Part shown: in pieces, positions 22,886-34,874 of the stretch
Layout: the number at the start of each line of letters is the position of its first letter
Position numbering within the stretch: position 1 is the stretch's first letter
NCBI RefSeq assembly: GCF_052857255.1
Contig: NC_135498.1
Location: 84,716,639 to 84,780,638 of the forward strand
From: Amblyomma americanum
Taxonomy: Eukaryota; Arthropoda; Arachnida; Ixodida; Ixodidae
Length of the DNA stretch: 64,000 nucleotides
Direction: 5' to 3'
Notes under the pieces: model-generated
The model's input: only the letters and a program-made list of their open reading frames with translations
Database searches by the model: none
What the model was told of the DNA's origin: nothing
Program-made: the position numbers and the translations under genes

Positions 22886-24291
22886 CAACATGGTCTTCAG
22901 GGTGTACAATGTTGCAAAGCGAAACCATCAGCAAGGAGTATATCCTATCGGCAGCTGACAATAAAAGGTCCCACTTGTTTCACCAGAATGTGCCTCCTCT
23001 AAAAAGGATGTGAAAGTTAGGCTTTTCAGGGCGTTCAAGCTATTACACCGAACACAGCGCGCTTACTATGCCTTGTCCTCTGTAGCTACTGCGTTATGCA
23101 TTCGTAGTAACGATGAACCAGCACGACAAAATGTAATCCCTACTTAAGTCGACGTTATTCGCGGCCTTGAATTGCGTATTGAAAATATTGAAGGGTGGAT
23201 TCCTGCTAGTGCTTTCCTGCAGTCGTGTTGGTGGAAAACTGTATGAAATGTGAGATACGGTTTTTGAGAGAACACTTGATTACGAAGCGAACACTGCATA
23301 ATTGCGTGAATATTTTTCTTTAACATACCAGCTCGTCAGTGAAATCTCGCTGCAAGGTATTTTCCTGCCTTTTCCTAGACGTATACACGTAAAACAATTT
23401 ATTAAATTGAATGCATAATTTGCGACGTAAGCTCAATTGCGTCCTTGCGGATGGTATGCCTTATCAATAGCTGCATGCCGCTGTTTTCAAGTGCTTATGA
23501 GAATAATCTTAGTGTTCTAACGCAGTTGTACCGAGTAGACAAACAAGGCATGTGTTTAGAACGACTGGCTCATGTTTTGCTTGGGTGGGTTGTTGGCACC
23601 TCTCGTGACGATATTAGACTAAGGATAAGCTTTGATACAGGTTAAGCTGGTATATACTCTTCGCGCCACAGATGCAAGTCGATGAAGACGACAGCGTCCA
23701 ATGCACTGTGTGAGATAATGTTCATTTTAATTTCATAGAGGCATTATTTACCTTAAAAACTCTCTGTGCCCCCAATTCTTGGCCAATCCCCCTATGTCGG
23801 CTTGTGCCATATTATGTGGACAACAACAAAAACAACAATAATGTTGGAGAATACGGGGCGCGATCATATGCGTGGTAAGTGTGATTAGGACGTGATTAGA
23901 ATTTTTCGCGTTGACAAGCTAAACATTGACATAATTTTATCGACAATTATCAATTTGGCATCGTCGCTGGAGCTCAGATGAATCGCTCCGAAAATTCTGG
24001 TGGTTCGTTTCACATGGCTAAACCTGTTATAGCAGTTGCAGGGCTCCTCCCACGGCTCCTCGGCTCTCAAGGCGCACAAGAGGGATGTGCTCTGTCGGTT
24101 CTTTCCAGCCATTTTCCACTGCGGCGCGTAGGGAATATCATGAGTCCGAGAAGCAGCGATCGGATCAGCATTTCACCTACGGCACCCCTAGAAAGGAATG
24201 TCTGGGGGTGCATACATCTCACGTTTCCTAGGATGTACACGCAGTTCTTGCAGTAAATGCAGTAGACATTTCCAGATGTTCCGTTTGGTAT

Positions 24292-24639
24292 TGCTGCTTA
24301 TATTTGCAGTGTTTTTTCGTTTTTCAAATCTGCCGCCACACCACTTTATCGCTTTTTTGGCGACGCAAGACGCCACTAGGTTTACCTTTATTGATCGCAG
24401 CCAGGCAGAGCTGATTCTACGTTGTTCCGGAATGTTCTAGTAACTTTGCACGCTTTATCTCGATACATCGCTATCAGATTTAAATTGAGCACGGCCGACA
24501 GCGACGTTCATTCTGTTCGACGACCGTCGAGTGATTCAGTCCATTTTAGGCTCAAGTCAGAGTAATAAACAGTTTTCTTCTAGAGGACCCTTTTGTCCGT
24601 CTTCGTCGCTGCTTCGACTGCCGTCACCACTACGTGACA
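24292..24639 (+). repeat. 5' LTR of the Ty3 element
   Basis: This 348-base repeat runs from TGCTGC to GTGACA. It is followed by CTGGTGGAGGTG, the likely primer-binding region starting two to three bases inside; the tRNA was not identified. It contains an AATAAA near 24564. Positions 24390-24639 align with the 3' LTR. Confidence 0.85.
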
Positions 24640-24845
24640 CCTGGTGGAGGTGCGGCGTTGCCTTCCATGTTCCGGACGCCCCCTTCAAGTCGTGAAGCCA
24701 GCACTAAGCGCTTCGCACCCGATTACGAGCCAGCAGCTCAGCGAGCCAGCCGACGTCTCCAGGGAGAGGAGCCTGAGTTCGGGAAACTTCCGGACCGCAC
24801 CAGACAGCGAAAAGACGCTACTACGAGCACCGGAACCTGGCCGTA

Positions 24846-26015
24846 AATGTCGACACCGATCATGCTGCAGTAGCCGCGGGTACCGCCAACTTTCCATGGA
24901 TCTCTAGGCGAAGACCCTGAAGAATGGTTGGACCAATTTGAGTGCGTGGCGTCATGCAACAATTCGGATGATGCGGCAAAAATGGGACACGTGTTCTCTT
25001 TGGATGGCTCCGCACGCACGTGGTACGAAAACTACGAGTCGTCCCTTACGACATGGGCGCTATTCAAGAGAGAACTATTGAAGGTATTCACCAGTGTCGT
25101 GAAGAAAGAAAGAGCGGAATGACTCCTCTAGTCCAGGCTCCAGCTTCCGAATGAGCCCGTCCGCGGTTACGTCGAGGAGATGAAGCCCTATTTCGCCGCG
25201 CCGACCCCGAGATGACAAAGGAAAAGAAAGTTCAGTTTTTAATGCGCGGTGTAAAAGAACAACTGTTTGCAAGCCTCGTCCGCCAGCCGCCAAAAATAGT
25301 GGAGGAATTCATGCAAGAACACTGCACGACTGAGAAGACCCTCGACGTCCGAGCTCGCCAGTAAAATCGCCCTTCCTCTGCCTGTGCAATCCGTTCGGAC
25401 ACACCGGCCACCACCAGCGACAGCTTGAAGGAAGTTATCCGCGAAATTGTCCGAGAAGAGCTAGGCCGATAACTGCTATCCTCCCCACAGACACAATCAA
25501 CGACTCTGATGGATGTGGTACGGGAAGAAGTGCAACGGGCACTTGGCACCCCGACGGCCACAGAACCCCAGTCCATGACCTACGCCGCTGCAGTGAGGAC
25601 TGCTCAGCCCAAGCGACAACCCCCACGTCCTCCCCGAGATGAGCCACTTGTTCCACAACGCCGCCTCTCAGACCCCGCCCGCCCAGCCTATGACCGAGGC
25701 TCAAGCCCCAGGAAATGCAACGCCTGGAGGACCTCCGACAACCCGCCGTTGTGCTTCCATTGCGGTGAGGCCGGCCATATTCTTCGTAACTGCCCGTACC
25801 GACGTATCGGTCTTCCGGGATTTGCCGTTAACGCCCCACGACCACGCTTCGTACAACGTCCGCAGGAAATTGATGAGTACCTGCTTCGAGAGGAGTTGAC
25901 GCCGAACCGGTTTTCGCGCTCACCATCGCCGTCAACCTCGCGCTTTGCGTCGCCGCGCCGCAGCTACGCAGCCGCGGTACGAGGAAGGTCTCCAAGCCCC
26001 CGTAGGGGAAACTAA
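24846..26015 (+). pseudogene. Ty3 gag (capsid and nucleocapsid), broken
   Basis: The ATG at 24846 is followed within nine codons by a stop. The capsid core is recognisable from GSLGEDPEEWLDQFECV to ARTWYENYE and WALFKRELLKVF (about 24895-25090), the hallmark region of retrotransposon gag. After further stops, the nucleocapsid knuckle CFHCGEAGHILRNC (C-x2-C-x4-H-x4-C) is at about 25753, with a basic Ser/Arg-rich tail to 26015. By family it forms the particle and packages RNA. At least four stops or frameshifts inactivate it. Confidence 0.8.
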
Positions 26016-26185
26016 AGGCAGCAACCTCTGGAGGTGAGGTTGCTCACGAGCGAAACGCCGATGATCTTCCACCGACCACGCCCCATGAAAACGCTGCACC
26101 CGCGACGCCGCATGAAGAACCTACCCTGGCTGCACCGACGCCGCACAAAAACACAACCCCGACCACAACGCAAACTGCCTTCAAA

Positions 26186-29100
26186 ATGACGACTCCACCC
26201 AGAAAAGCTTCGACCACGCACCACACCCGCGACTCGCACACGCGACGAAGCCGTGACCCGACACCGAGAGCGACATGCAATGCAAGAGCCAGGACCTCCG
26301 ACTTAGAAGTGACTATCGACGGCCGGAAAGTTACCGCTTTAGTCGCCACAGGAGCCGATTACTCGGTGATGAATAGAACATTCGCTGCGCATCTGAGAAA
26401 CATCACAACCGCTTGGGACGGCCCACAAATTCGCACCGCAGGGGGCCCCCTCATTACGCCATCAGGACGATGCACAACGTGAGTGACTGTCAAAGGACAT
26501 ACATAACCTGCGACCTTTGTTGTGATACCGCAGTGCTCCCGCGAAGTGATCTTGGGTATGGATTTCCTTTATGAGCATCAGGCGATCATCGACCTGCGAT
26601 CCAAGCTGATCACGCTTTCGACGGACGTAGCCATCGCTTCGTTGAAAACTGGGGAAAATCACGTTGCCCTGAGTGTCCTGGAGGAAGAAGTGAGCGTCCC
26701 ACCCCGATCAAGCGTTATCGTGACCGTAGGCGTCACATAAGCCATTAACGCTGAAGGCATCATCGAGGGCAACGTGTAGTTGCTTCTAGAACGAGGAATC
26801 AGCATCGCAAGAGGCATCGCATATTTGCGCAATGGCCAGGTCGAAGTACTCCTTTTTCGAACTTCAGCGAAGAATACCGACACATTAACGGAGGAACGAA
26901 AATTGCTTTCTTTGATGAAATATCTGACGTACGAGACTCCTTTGCCCTCTCTGACCTCTCCGCAGAAGATTCGCCTGACCAAGAGAACTTGCCCACTTTC
27001 GGCATCAACCCAGCCCTGCACCAGAACAGACAAGACTAGATGCGCAATCTGCTTCAAATCTCCAGTGAGTGTTTTTCGACATCGCCGAAGGTGCAACAGA
27101 CGCCAATTGCCAAGCACCGCATTACAACGGACCAACACGTCCGACCTCTCCGTCAAAGCCCCTACCGTGTGTCACCGCGAGAACGACAAGCCATTCGGGA
27201 CCAAGTCGAAGAAATGCTTTGCAACGACGTGATCCAGCCTTCAAACAGCCCATGGGCGGCACCGGTTGTTCTAGTGAGAAAGAAAGACGGCGCACTTCAA
27301 TTCTGCGTGGATTACCGCCGCTTGAACAACATAACAAAGAAGGACGTCTACCCCCTCCGCCGCATCGACGACACACTGGACCACCTCTGCAACGCCAAAT
27401 ATTTCTCATCGATGGACCTCAATAGCAGCTACTGGCAAATTGAGGTCGACGAAATAGATCGCGAGAAGACAGCATTCATCACTCCGGATGGGCTGTTTGA
27501 GTTCAAGTTGATGCCATTTGGTCTCTGTTCCGCACCAGCGACGTTTCAGCGAGTAATGAATACTGTGCTGGCAGGCCTGAAGAGGCAAATTTGTCTGGTA
27601 TATTTAGATGACGTCGATGTCTTCGCCTATAACTTTTAAGAGCACCTCAAAAGACTTCGAACAGTACTGGACGCAATTAAGTCGTCTGGCCTAACCTTAA
27701 AAGCAGAGAAATTCGACTTTGCCTACGAAGAGCTGCTGTTTCTAGGCCACATCGTTAGCAAGGAAGGAGTAAGCCCCGACCCGCAGAAAACAGCTGCTAT
27801 TGAACAGTTTTCGCTGCCGTACAATAAGAAAGCAGTGCGCAGATTTCTTGGACTGTGCGCATATTACCGACGATTTGTGAAAAACTTTTCGCGCATCGCC
27901 GAGACGCTGACCCAACTGACGAAGACAGACGTGCCATTTAAATGGGAAGCGCCGCAAGCAGAAGCCTTCAAGGAACTTCAGTGTCGTTTACAGTCACCAC
28001 CGATCCTTGCGCATTTTGATGAAAATGCCGATACTGAAGTTCATACTGACGCAAGCAGCGTGGGACTAGGCGCCATCCTCGTTCAAAAAATTGACAGGCT
28101 AGAGAAAGTCATCGCATACGCTAGCCGTTCCCTTTCCAAAGCCGAGGCTAACTATTTGACAACTGAGAAGGAGTTCCTTGCCATCATCTGGGCTACGTCG
28201 AAATTCCGCCCCTACCTCTACGGACGACCGTTCAAGGTGGTCAGCGACCACCACGCGCTCTGCTGGCTTGCCAAATTGAAGGACCCCTCTGGCCGACTCG
28301 CTCGATGGAGTCTGCGTCTCCAGGAGTTTGACGTCACCGTCGTTTAGAAGTCCGGACGCAAGCACTCTGACGCCGATTGCCTCTCACGAGCCCCTGTTGA
28401 TACACCGCCGCCGGACGACGATGAGGACGCCTTCCTGGGACCCATCAGCCCCAGCTCTATTGCCCAGCAGCAACTCTCAGACGCCGACCTAAAACGCCTC
28501 ACCGAGTACCTGGAAGCCAAGGTTTCTTCACCCCCCGCTTCATTCAAGCGAGAACTGTAGTCCTTCTGTGTGCAGAATGTGGTCCTCGTGAAGAACTTTG
28601 CAGCCAGCAAAACAGCCTACCTCCTTGTTGTACCTGCTTGTCTCCGCTAAGATGTTCTACAGGCTTCACACGACGAGCCGACAGCTGGACAACTTGGGTT
28701 TACTCGCACCCTCCGCCGCATTCAAGACAAGTATTACTGGCCCCGACTGTCGGCCGATGTCGCACACTATGTGAAATCCTGCCGAGATTGTCAGCGACGA
28801 AAGAACCCTCCCACACGAGCAGCAGGATTTCTGAACCCCATTGAACTTCCCTCAAGGCCCTTTCAGCAGATCGGCATGGACTTGCTTGGCCCTTTTCCAA
28901 CGTCAACATCTGGAAATAAGTGAATCATAATAGCGACCGACTACCTGACCCGCTACGCCGATGCGAAAGCCCTACCGAACGGAACAGCAGCAGAAGTCGC
29001 CAAATTGTTCGTGGAATGCATTCTTCTTCGACACGGCGCCCCCGATGTGCTCATCATACCATCCGCAGACCAACGGACTGACCGAGCGCCTGAACAAAAC

Positions 29101-29278
29101 CATCGCCGATATGCTCGCCATGTATGTCGATGCCGAACACAAAACCTGGTATGTCATCCTGCCTTACGTCGCCTTCGCCTACAATACCGCAGTGCAGGAG
29201 ACCACCCAGATCACGTCTTTTAGGCTCGTCCATAGCAGGGAGGCCACGACCACGCTAGACTCGATTTATCTGGATTGA
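26186..29278 (+). pseudogene. Ty3 pol (protease, RT, RNase H, integrase), broken
   Basis: The protease segment has ATGADYSV at about 26345, where the catalytic Asp of the DTG triad is Ala. RT (27040-27639) retains FCVDYRRLN, FSSMDLNSSYWQ, LMPFGLCSAPATFQ and the intact YLDD box, then a stop. RNase H keeps [14 protein letters not shown] and SDHHALCWL (28045-28270). Integrase has the zinc Cys pair SCRDC (about 28775) and first Asp in IIATDYLTRY (about 28930). About 30 residues spanning the second catalytic Asp are missing between RHGAPDVL and YHPQTNGLTERLNKT. The frame ends inside the truncated 3' LTR junction (about 29262). Confidence 0.85.
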
Positions 29279-29550
29279 TCGAAGCCAGGTACAGCTGATT
29301 CTACGTTGTTCCGGAATGTTCTAGTAACTTTGCACGCGTTATCTCCAAACATCGCTATCAGCTTTAAATTGAGCATGGGCGACAGCAACGGGCATTCTGT
29401 TCGACGACCGCCGAGCACGCTTGTCGCTTCACCGCCGCCGAGTGATTCAGTCCATTTTGGGTGCAAGTCAGCCCAATAAACCATTTTCTTTTAGAAGACC
29501 CTTTTAACCGACTTCATCGCTGCTTCGACTGCCGTCACCACTACGTGACA
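29264..29550 (+). repeat. 3' LTR of the Ty3 element, 5'-truncated
   Basis: It aligns with 24380-24639 of the 5' LTR. The first ~90 bases of the LTR, and presumably the polypurine tract, are deleted. It carries a 27-base extra block near 29413-29440 not found in the 5' LTR. It ends CTACGTGACA. Confidence 0.8.
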
Positions 29551-30912
29551 CTATACACAAACTATAAAAAAATCAGAAACACTGAAAAAAACATTCGAAT
29601 GACTTCTGAATAATGCAAGAAAACTTCGAAACCTTTAGGAAATCTTTTATCACTGATCATTTAGCTTGGATATACCATGTCTCAATGTCCGAAGAACAAA
29701 GTACTGTTTTGTACCATTTACTCAAATATTTCGTGTTTTACTTACAACTGAATGCCAATATTGTGGCACTGCTACTCGAATACAAATGATTCAAGTGTTG
29801 CTTTTGATAACTAATCCTTATAACGTTCTGTCCTTCGGCCCTTCTTTCACCTACACGTGACTTTCAAAATAGCTGGTTTTAAATCAATTCGAACCTACTG
29901 CGTTGAATTGATGGACGGCGACAATGCGCAAGCTAAAGAACAGCAATTTCATGTCGGCAAGTGTTGTTAGATTTTAATGGAATTAAGGGCACAATCTGTG
30001 GCAGCTCTACTTCAGCTGACTTCTGAAAGCCAGAGTGTGCACGCTTATAGCGCTATCCTCAGAACTAGAAAAAGCATCAAACTGGCAAGGAGAATACTTA
30101 TATACTATTTTTCATTCTTATTTTTATTAGTCTTTTTTCTTTGTGATTCTATAGAAGCGCACTGTAAACGAACGGTGCACTGGGCGAGTTGGTTGTTATT
30201 TACGGTTACTCAAGAAAATTGATGTTTCGAGAATGCGAAACGAAATGAAGAGCGTTAGCTAAGTTCTTTTCACGTATACTTTCGATAATATTGTTTTTGT
30301 TGCTGCGACTGAAGGTAGAATGAAAAGAAAAGTGCCGGGCCTGTTCAATGACTCAAGCTGAGTCACAATCGCTGCCACGTGCAGACACTAGAGGAGTTGA
30401 AAGAAATGTGAGAGGAAAGATTGAAAGAAAGGACGCGCGTCGCAACAACCGCGCCATCTGAAGCGATGACGACGGTTTAGCAACAGATACCTCTGGTGTC
30501 CAGGAGCCATGGCCACATGTGCGACAGCCCCGAGACCCCAGCCCCGTAAGCTAAGTAAGCCACCATCCTTTCGACAAATTCGGATATCAACGAGTATATC
30601 ACTAAACAACGATTCGTTTGGTAGCACTAGCATTCCTCGGCCACTAATAGTTTGCCTGCCACGGTCCTCCAAATGTCGCTGTTCATTACGGTTTAGAGGA
30701 AAAAGGGTCGTTGGTACTAATCATTCACACATACAAGGATTAAACTAGACTAACAACTTTTAGCGCCGAATAGGGCCGATGAGTTTGCCCCACTGAAAAC
30801 CCTATTCGCCAGGGACACAAATTTGTCACCAATGGTATAGCCAAGTGGCACCAGTCTCGGCGCGCACTCAGAGTGCATGTTATGAGAAATTATAGGAGGT
30901 GGTGGTGGTTAC
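29551..30912 (+). repeat. Tandem block B, copy 2 (B2), right part
   Basis: It resumes the B2 sequence after the Ty3 insertion and is collinear with B1 11396-12757. It includes the 30509-30748 frame homologous to that at 12355. No other coding signal. Confidence 0.85.
30509..30748 (+). other. Pro/Arg-rich ORF, B2 copy, coding status unclear
   Basis: This ATG-initiated 79-codon frame is homologous to 12355-12573. It shows RCSLRFRGKRVVGT near its end. The frame remains open although many residues differ. No promoter, splice or signal-peptide evidence. Confidence 0.12.
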
Positions 30913-31221
30913 ACCTTACTGCCACAAAATGGAAGGAATTAGCTGGGGCTTGGGTGAGTCCAGTGTGGCCTCCGGTCGGGGGCGACATCAACAGTATTGA
31001 CCTTGTCTGCTTTCGAGCATAAATGTGAAAGCCGTTGTTGTTGTATTTGTTAGCCTATCAAAAGATGGCACATACCCACACTGGGGGATCGGCCAAGAAT
31101 CGAGTGACCATTCACCTGTATTGAGGTGATTAAAATGAAAAGCACCAATGAAAACGAAACCAACACCGGAAGATTCGTCCTAATGAAGAGAAAAAGGATG
31201 ACAGTTTTTACTTCAAAATTA

Positions 31222-31286
<65 letters not shown>

Positions 31287-31290
31287 GAGA
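30913..31290 (-). repeat. LINE-I 3' UTR fragment and repeat module, B2 copy
   Basis: It is the homologue of 14329-14640, with the same LINE 3' UTR fragment in the same place. It ends in an expanded trinucleotide tract. Unlike B1 it is not followed by an ORF1. Confidence 0.6.
31223..31285 (+). repeat. (TAA)n microsatellite, about 21 units
   Basis: An uninterrupted run of TAA/AAT trinucleotides. The equivalent place in B1 has only a few ATA/ATG units (14629-14650), so the tract expanded after duplication. Confidence 0.95.
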
Positions 31291-31425
31291 GGAACTGCAT
31301 TCGAAAGCCGTTCTTTGTCCTCTGTCTCTGAAATTAACTTTTCTTTGTTTTCCGCCCTTTACTGCCACTTTGTTCTTTTTTATGTGTATTTATTTTTGTT
31401 TTTTAATTGATCCCGATCAAAACGC

Positions 31426-31890
31426 ACGAAAGAATTTTTTGTCACCCATCTGTCGCGCAACACAATTTTGTGCCGCAAGACAAGCTGTCTTGGCGTCCCT
31501 TGTGTTTTGCGACAGAGGTTCCTGTCGCAGCATTTTTCGCGCGACAGGTTTCTGTTGCAGCTACCTTCCTGCGAAAGAGGGAGTTGTGCCGCGCGACAGA
31601 CTTCGTGCCTCAACAGAGTTGCCTGTCGCGGGTTCAGTCGCGTGACAGACTTCCGGCACGCCTCTTTTTTTGCGACAAAAGGGCCTGTCGTGCGGCCTGT
31701 CGCGCGACGCGACACCTTGTTGTTGGATGTGATGAGCTACAGATACCTGTCGTGGAATGTGTCGCACGACAGATACCTGTCGTGGGATAAGTCGCGCGAC
31801 GAATACCTGTCGTCGATTGTGTCGCGAGATAGATACCTATCCTGGGATGTGTCATACGAGAGATTGCTGCCGAGGGTTATGGTATTACTG
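31426..31890 (+). repeat. 30-bp minisatellite with dyad-symmetric core
   Basis: From 31711 to 31890 six consecutive 30-base units align (starts at 31711, 31741, 31771, 31801, 31831, 31861). The consensus core is CAGATACCTGTCG followed by GTGTCGCGCGAC. Upstream to about 31426 the same CGACAG/CTGTCG and GTCGCGCGAC motifs recur in degenerate spacing. The 30-base period keeps several frames open, so the long frames across it are not evidence of a gene. Confidence 0.85.
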
Positions 31891-33187
31891 CAGAATTCTA
31901 GAAATACTGTCGTGCCATCGTGTGACAGCGATAGGATCAAAATGACCAAAGGTGTGTTAAAGCGCGTTCACTGGTTGGAGTCGGGAAGAGGTTTCGAGGT
32001 GCTCTGGTCTGTTAGTGACGGGCACCGAGCGAAATGAAGTGTTAATTCAGATTGGCGAGTAGAAACTCCTTTCCCGCAACCTGGCTATCTCTCTGAACGA
32101 GAATCGGCGTAGAGGAGAGGCACTGCTCCAGCACCCACTTCATTCCCTTCTGTTCCCACATGACAGTGTGACGAAAGTAGTGCATGCTCAACAGTATTGC
32201 TGCTTTGAAAGCCCGGAAAACTGTAATGGACAAGCGACGAAGCTAGCGGTGCCTGCGTATCCGCACTTGCTTGCGGTGGCGGCATGTAGCAACCACCACA
32301 GCGCCTGCCCACCAATCGCAGTGCGAGAGTCGAATGGCGGTACTGAAAGTCAGTGTCCTCATGGCTGTTGAGACGTGTTCGGCAAGCCATGTAACATACT
32401 GTACCGTTACTACTACATGCGCAGAAAAGGTCAAGGACACATATACGCGCGTCGCGGAAAAGAATGTCGTCAATCGTCAATCAGAGAAAATTGCTCGCCA
32501 TAATCATCCGGCTATCACAAAGGCAGCATGTATGTACATGCACGCAGTTCTCTGTATAAATGTTCAAAGACCCCGATATCATTTTTGCACATTTCAGTTT
32601 CAAGCGCGTCACCTTTTACTACTTACGTTTGTCAAGGACACGTGTGTCTGCAGGGAAGGTCAAATTGGCAAAGACATTTACCACACCATATCGCACAGCA
32701 ACAGTGAGCGCATAGAGCCTCAGTTGTCACCCATACCTTCGATCCGATTTACATATGCCAGTATAGCGGCTATCGAAGTGGAAACCTGGGGACCCCCATT
32801 TTTATTAAATTTTGAGGGCGCCCGTTTGACGCAGAATGTTCGAAGTGGTGTGAAATGACTTGTCACGTTCCTGAGGATAAAATAAATATTGAGATGAAGC
32901 CCAAAATATCTGTGGGTTTCGCAAACAGGACCTTCCTGCTCCTAGCAATGCATTCCGGGGAATTCTAGACGGCAATTATGGCCTAATCGTTTCTTGCAGA
33001 GGGTTCCGAATGTAGTCAAACGATTCGTATTTCGGTAATGCACACGTTTATACAACTCAATAACTGATATATAAGGAGGGAACATACCGGATACAGCGAA
33101 GGGGGAAGTAAATCGCAATGGTAGTGCAAAATCTTTGAAGTAGATGTCGCTGTTTGTATCTTAAAGGAATGTTTCCGAAACAATACA
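31891..33187. other. Unassigned stretch with one weak ORF
   Basis: No repeat shared with the rest of the window was noticed. The longest frame with an ATG is 32334-32861 (plus, about 175 codons). It contains no signal peptide or motif I recognise. An AATAAA at about 32881-32885 follows it by about 20 bases. A frame of this length is near what chance allows in a window this size. Confidence 0.3.
32334..32861 (+). CDS. Hypothetical protein, weak
   Basis: The frame starts with ATG (MAVLKVSVLMAVETC) and runs about 175 codons to a TGA, with an AATAAA shortly after. It has ten or so cysteines, is mildly basic, and shows no recognisable domain or transmembrane segment. The frame is open a further 21 codons upstream without another ATG. 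No paralogue is present in the window. It could be chance, an exon of a larger gene or part of an unrecognised element. Confidence 0.15.
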
Positions 33188-33211
33188 TCCGCAGGTGGTC
33201 GAAATTATTCC

Positions 33212-34874
33212 ATTCCATTCCAAAAACCTTTATTTCCACCAGAGAAGAGGCTCCCCTACTCCCCATCTCTGGCACGCAGGCCTAGGGGTGGGGGCCGGGA
33301 GCCTCGCATCTAAAGGCAGGCATAGAGTTCTTGGTCTCTTGCGGCCTCCAGTGCCAGGTGAATGACTTTTTTCTGCACGGCGGGGTCCGCGCTTTGCAGA
33401 AGGGTTTCCCAGGCTTCCTTGCTATTTATTCCTTCTTTAATCCCTGGGGAGTGTGTACATTCCCAAATGATGTGATCTAGGGTCCCCCTATTCTCACATT
33501 TTTTTGCATTTTTCCTCTATTTCCTTTTCCCTAAATACGTGTGATGCCCACACCGGGTTTATGAAGTTCCCAGCTTGTAGTCTACGCCATGTTGTAGCTT
33601 CTTTATTCCCTAGTGTTTTGTCCGCCGGAGGGAAAATCCTCCTTTGACTTCTATAGCTCTCTATTATTTCTGCATAGCTGATCAGTCTCTCATCCAGGTC
33701 CTTGCAGTCGGGCGGCTCTCCCCTGGCTCGGAAGTAGAGGTCTCGAGCCAGGGTGTTTGCCGCCTCGTTTCCAGGGATGGATGCGTGAGCTGGTACCCAC
33801 ACGATGCGTACGTCCCTCCCAATTTCCTTCTTTTTTAGAATTTGTGCTGCTTCTAAGGCAATCCTCCCTCTGCCATAATTGTAGACTGCAGTTTTGCTGT
33901 CACTAGCTATAATTTTGGCCTGCGTTCCTACGCATGCGAGCGCTATTGCGACTTCTTCTGCCGTTTCCGGGTTGCGGCTTCGAATGGATGCTGCTATCTC
34001 AGGTTCCCCCTTTCCGTTGACCACTGAGGCCACGGCTGCTCCTAGCTTCCCACTTGCTGCATCTGTGTATGCCACTGCTTTCTTATCTAGACTGTCCAGT
34101 CCTCTGGCCATGGCTTCTGCCCTCTTTTCCCTTCTTTCCTTGTTGAATTCTGGGTGCATATTTTTGGGCAATGGGTCTACTCTGATCTTTTCCCTAGCAC
34201 ATTTTGGAATGTCTTGTTTCTTTTGCATCCCCCTGTCGGTTTGCCTGTCGACCGCTTCTAGTATAGCTCTGCCGGTGCTCGTCCTGCTGAGCCTATCTAG
34301 CTGCGCTGATCTTACCGCTTCAGCTATCTCACTCCAGTTGTTGTGAAGCCCCATATTTAGTAGGCTTTCGTTTGAGGTGCTTATTGGCAAGCCCAGCGCC
34401 TTCTTATAGCTTTTCTTGATTATGGCTTCAAGCTGCCTTTTTTCTGTTGCCCCTATCTTGAGGAAGGGGGTCGCGTAGCTGATCCTACTTAGTATATATG
34501 CCTGTACTAGTTTCATTAGGCTCTTCTCTTTGAGGCCTCTACCTCTAAGCGATATCCTTCTGAAAATTCCCGTGACTTGCGTCGCAAACTTGTCCAATCT
34601 TTTTAGGGTTTCATCATTGTAGCCGTTACTTTGTATGAATAGGCCCAGAATCCTGATCATATCTACCTTAGGCACCAGTTTTCCTTCCACAGTGTTTTTA
34701 AAGTCCTCACCGTGCTTGAGCCTGTTTCTTTTTGGGTTGTATACCAGAAGCTCAGATTTCTCTGGTGAACATGCCAGTCCTCTTTGTGCTGCATACTCTA
34801 CCACAGTGTCTGCTGCCTTCTGGAGTTTCCTTTCTATTTGCCCGTCGTCTCCTTTGTTTATCCAGACATTGATG
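33212..34874 (-). mobile_element. 5'-truncated I-like LINE with RNase H, nested in a SINE
   Basis: The 3' end (low coordinate) has TGGAA repeats (minus strand). The 5' end stops inside the RT palm. ATTATTCC occurs at both borders (33204-33211 and 34875-34882), consistent with an 8-base target duplication. It is better preserved than LINE-a and belongs to a different subfamily. Confidence 0.8.

Larger units (their letters stand above)
18956..24291 (+). repeat. Tandem block B, copy 2 (B2), left part
   Basis: It is collinear with B1 5611-11390. It carries the peptide pseudogene (20879-21724), a 34-base insertion near 21440-21475 and an RTE tail at 22341-22885. It is split at 24291 by a Ty3 element, after which B2 resumes at 29551. 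Confidence 0.85.
24292..29550 (+). mobile_element. Ty3/gypsy LTR retrotransposon, defective, inserted in B2
   Basis: The element begins TG and ends CA and is flanked by GTAT (24288-24291) and CTAT (29551-29554). B1 has a single GTAT at the uninterrupted site (near 11396), so this is a 4-base target duplication with one later change. Order is LTR, gag, protease, RT, RNase H, integrase, partial LTR. Several stops, an integrase deletion and loss of the front of the 3' LTR make it inactive. No envelope-like frame is present. Confidence 0.9.

Noticed and set aside
31201..31410. Poly-Ile frame near 31.2 kb
   Set aside because: It is the TAA/AAT microsatellite read in one frame.
31711..31890. A CRISPR array
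   Set aside because: Repeats are directly adjacent with no unique spacers, and the surrounding sequence is eukaryotic.
31468..32037. A long frame across the minisatellite
   Set aside because: The 30-base period keeps several frames open on both strands at once; there is no other coding sign.
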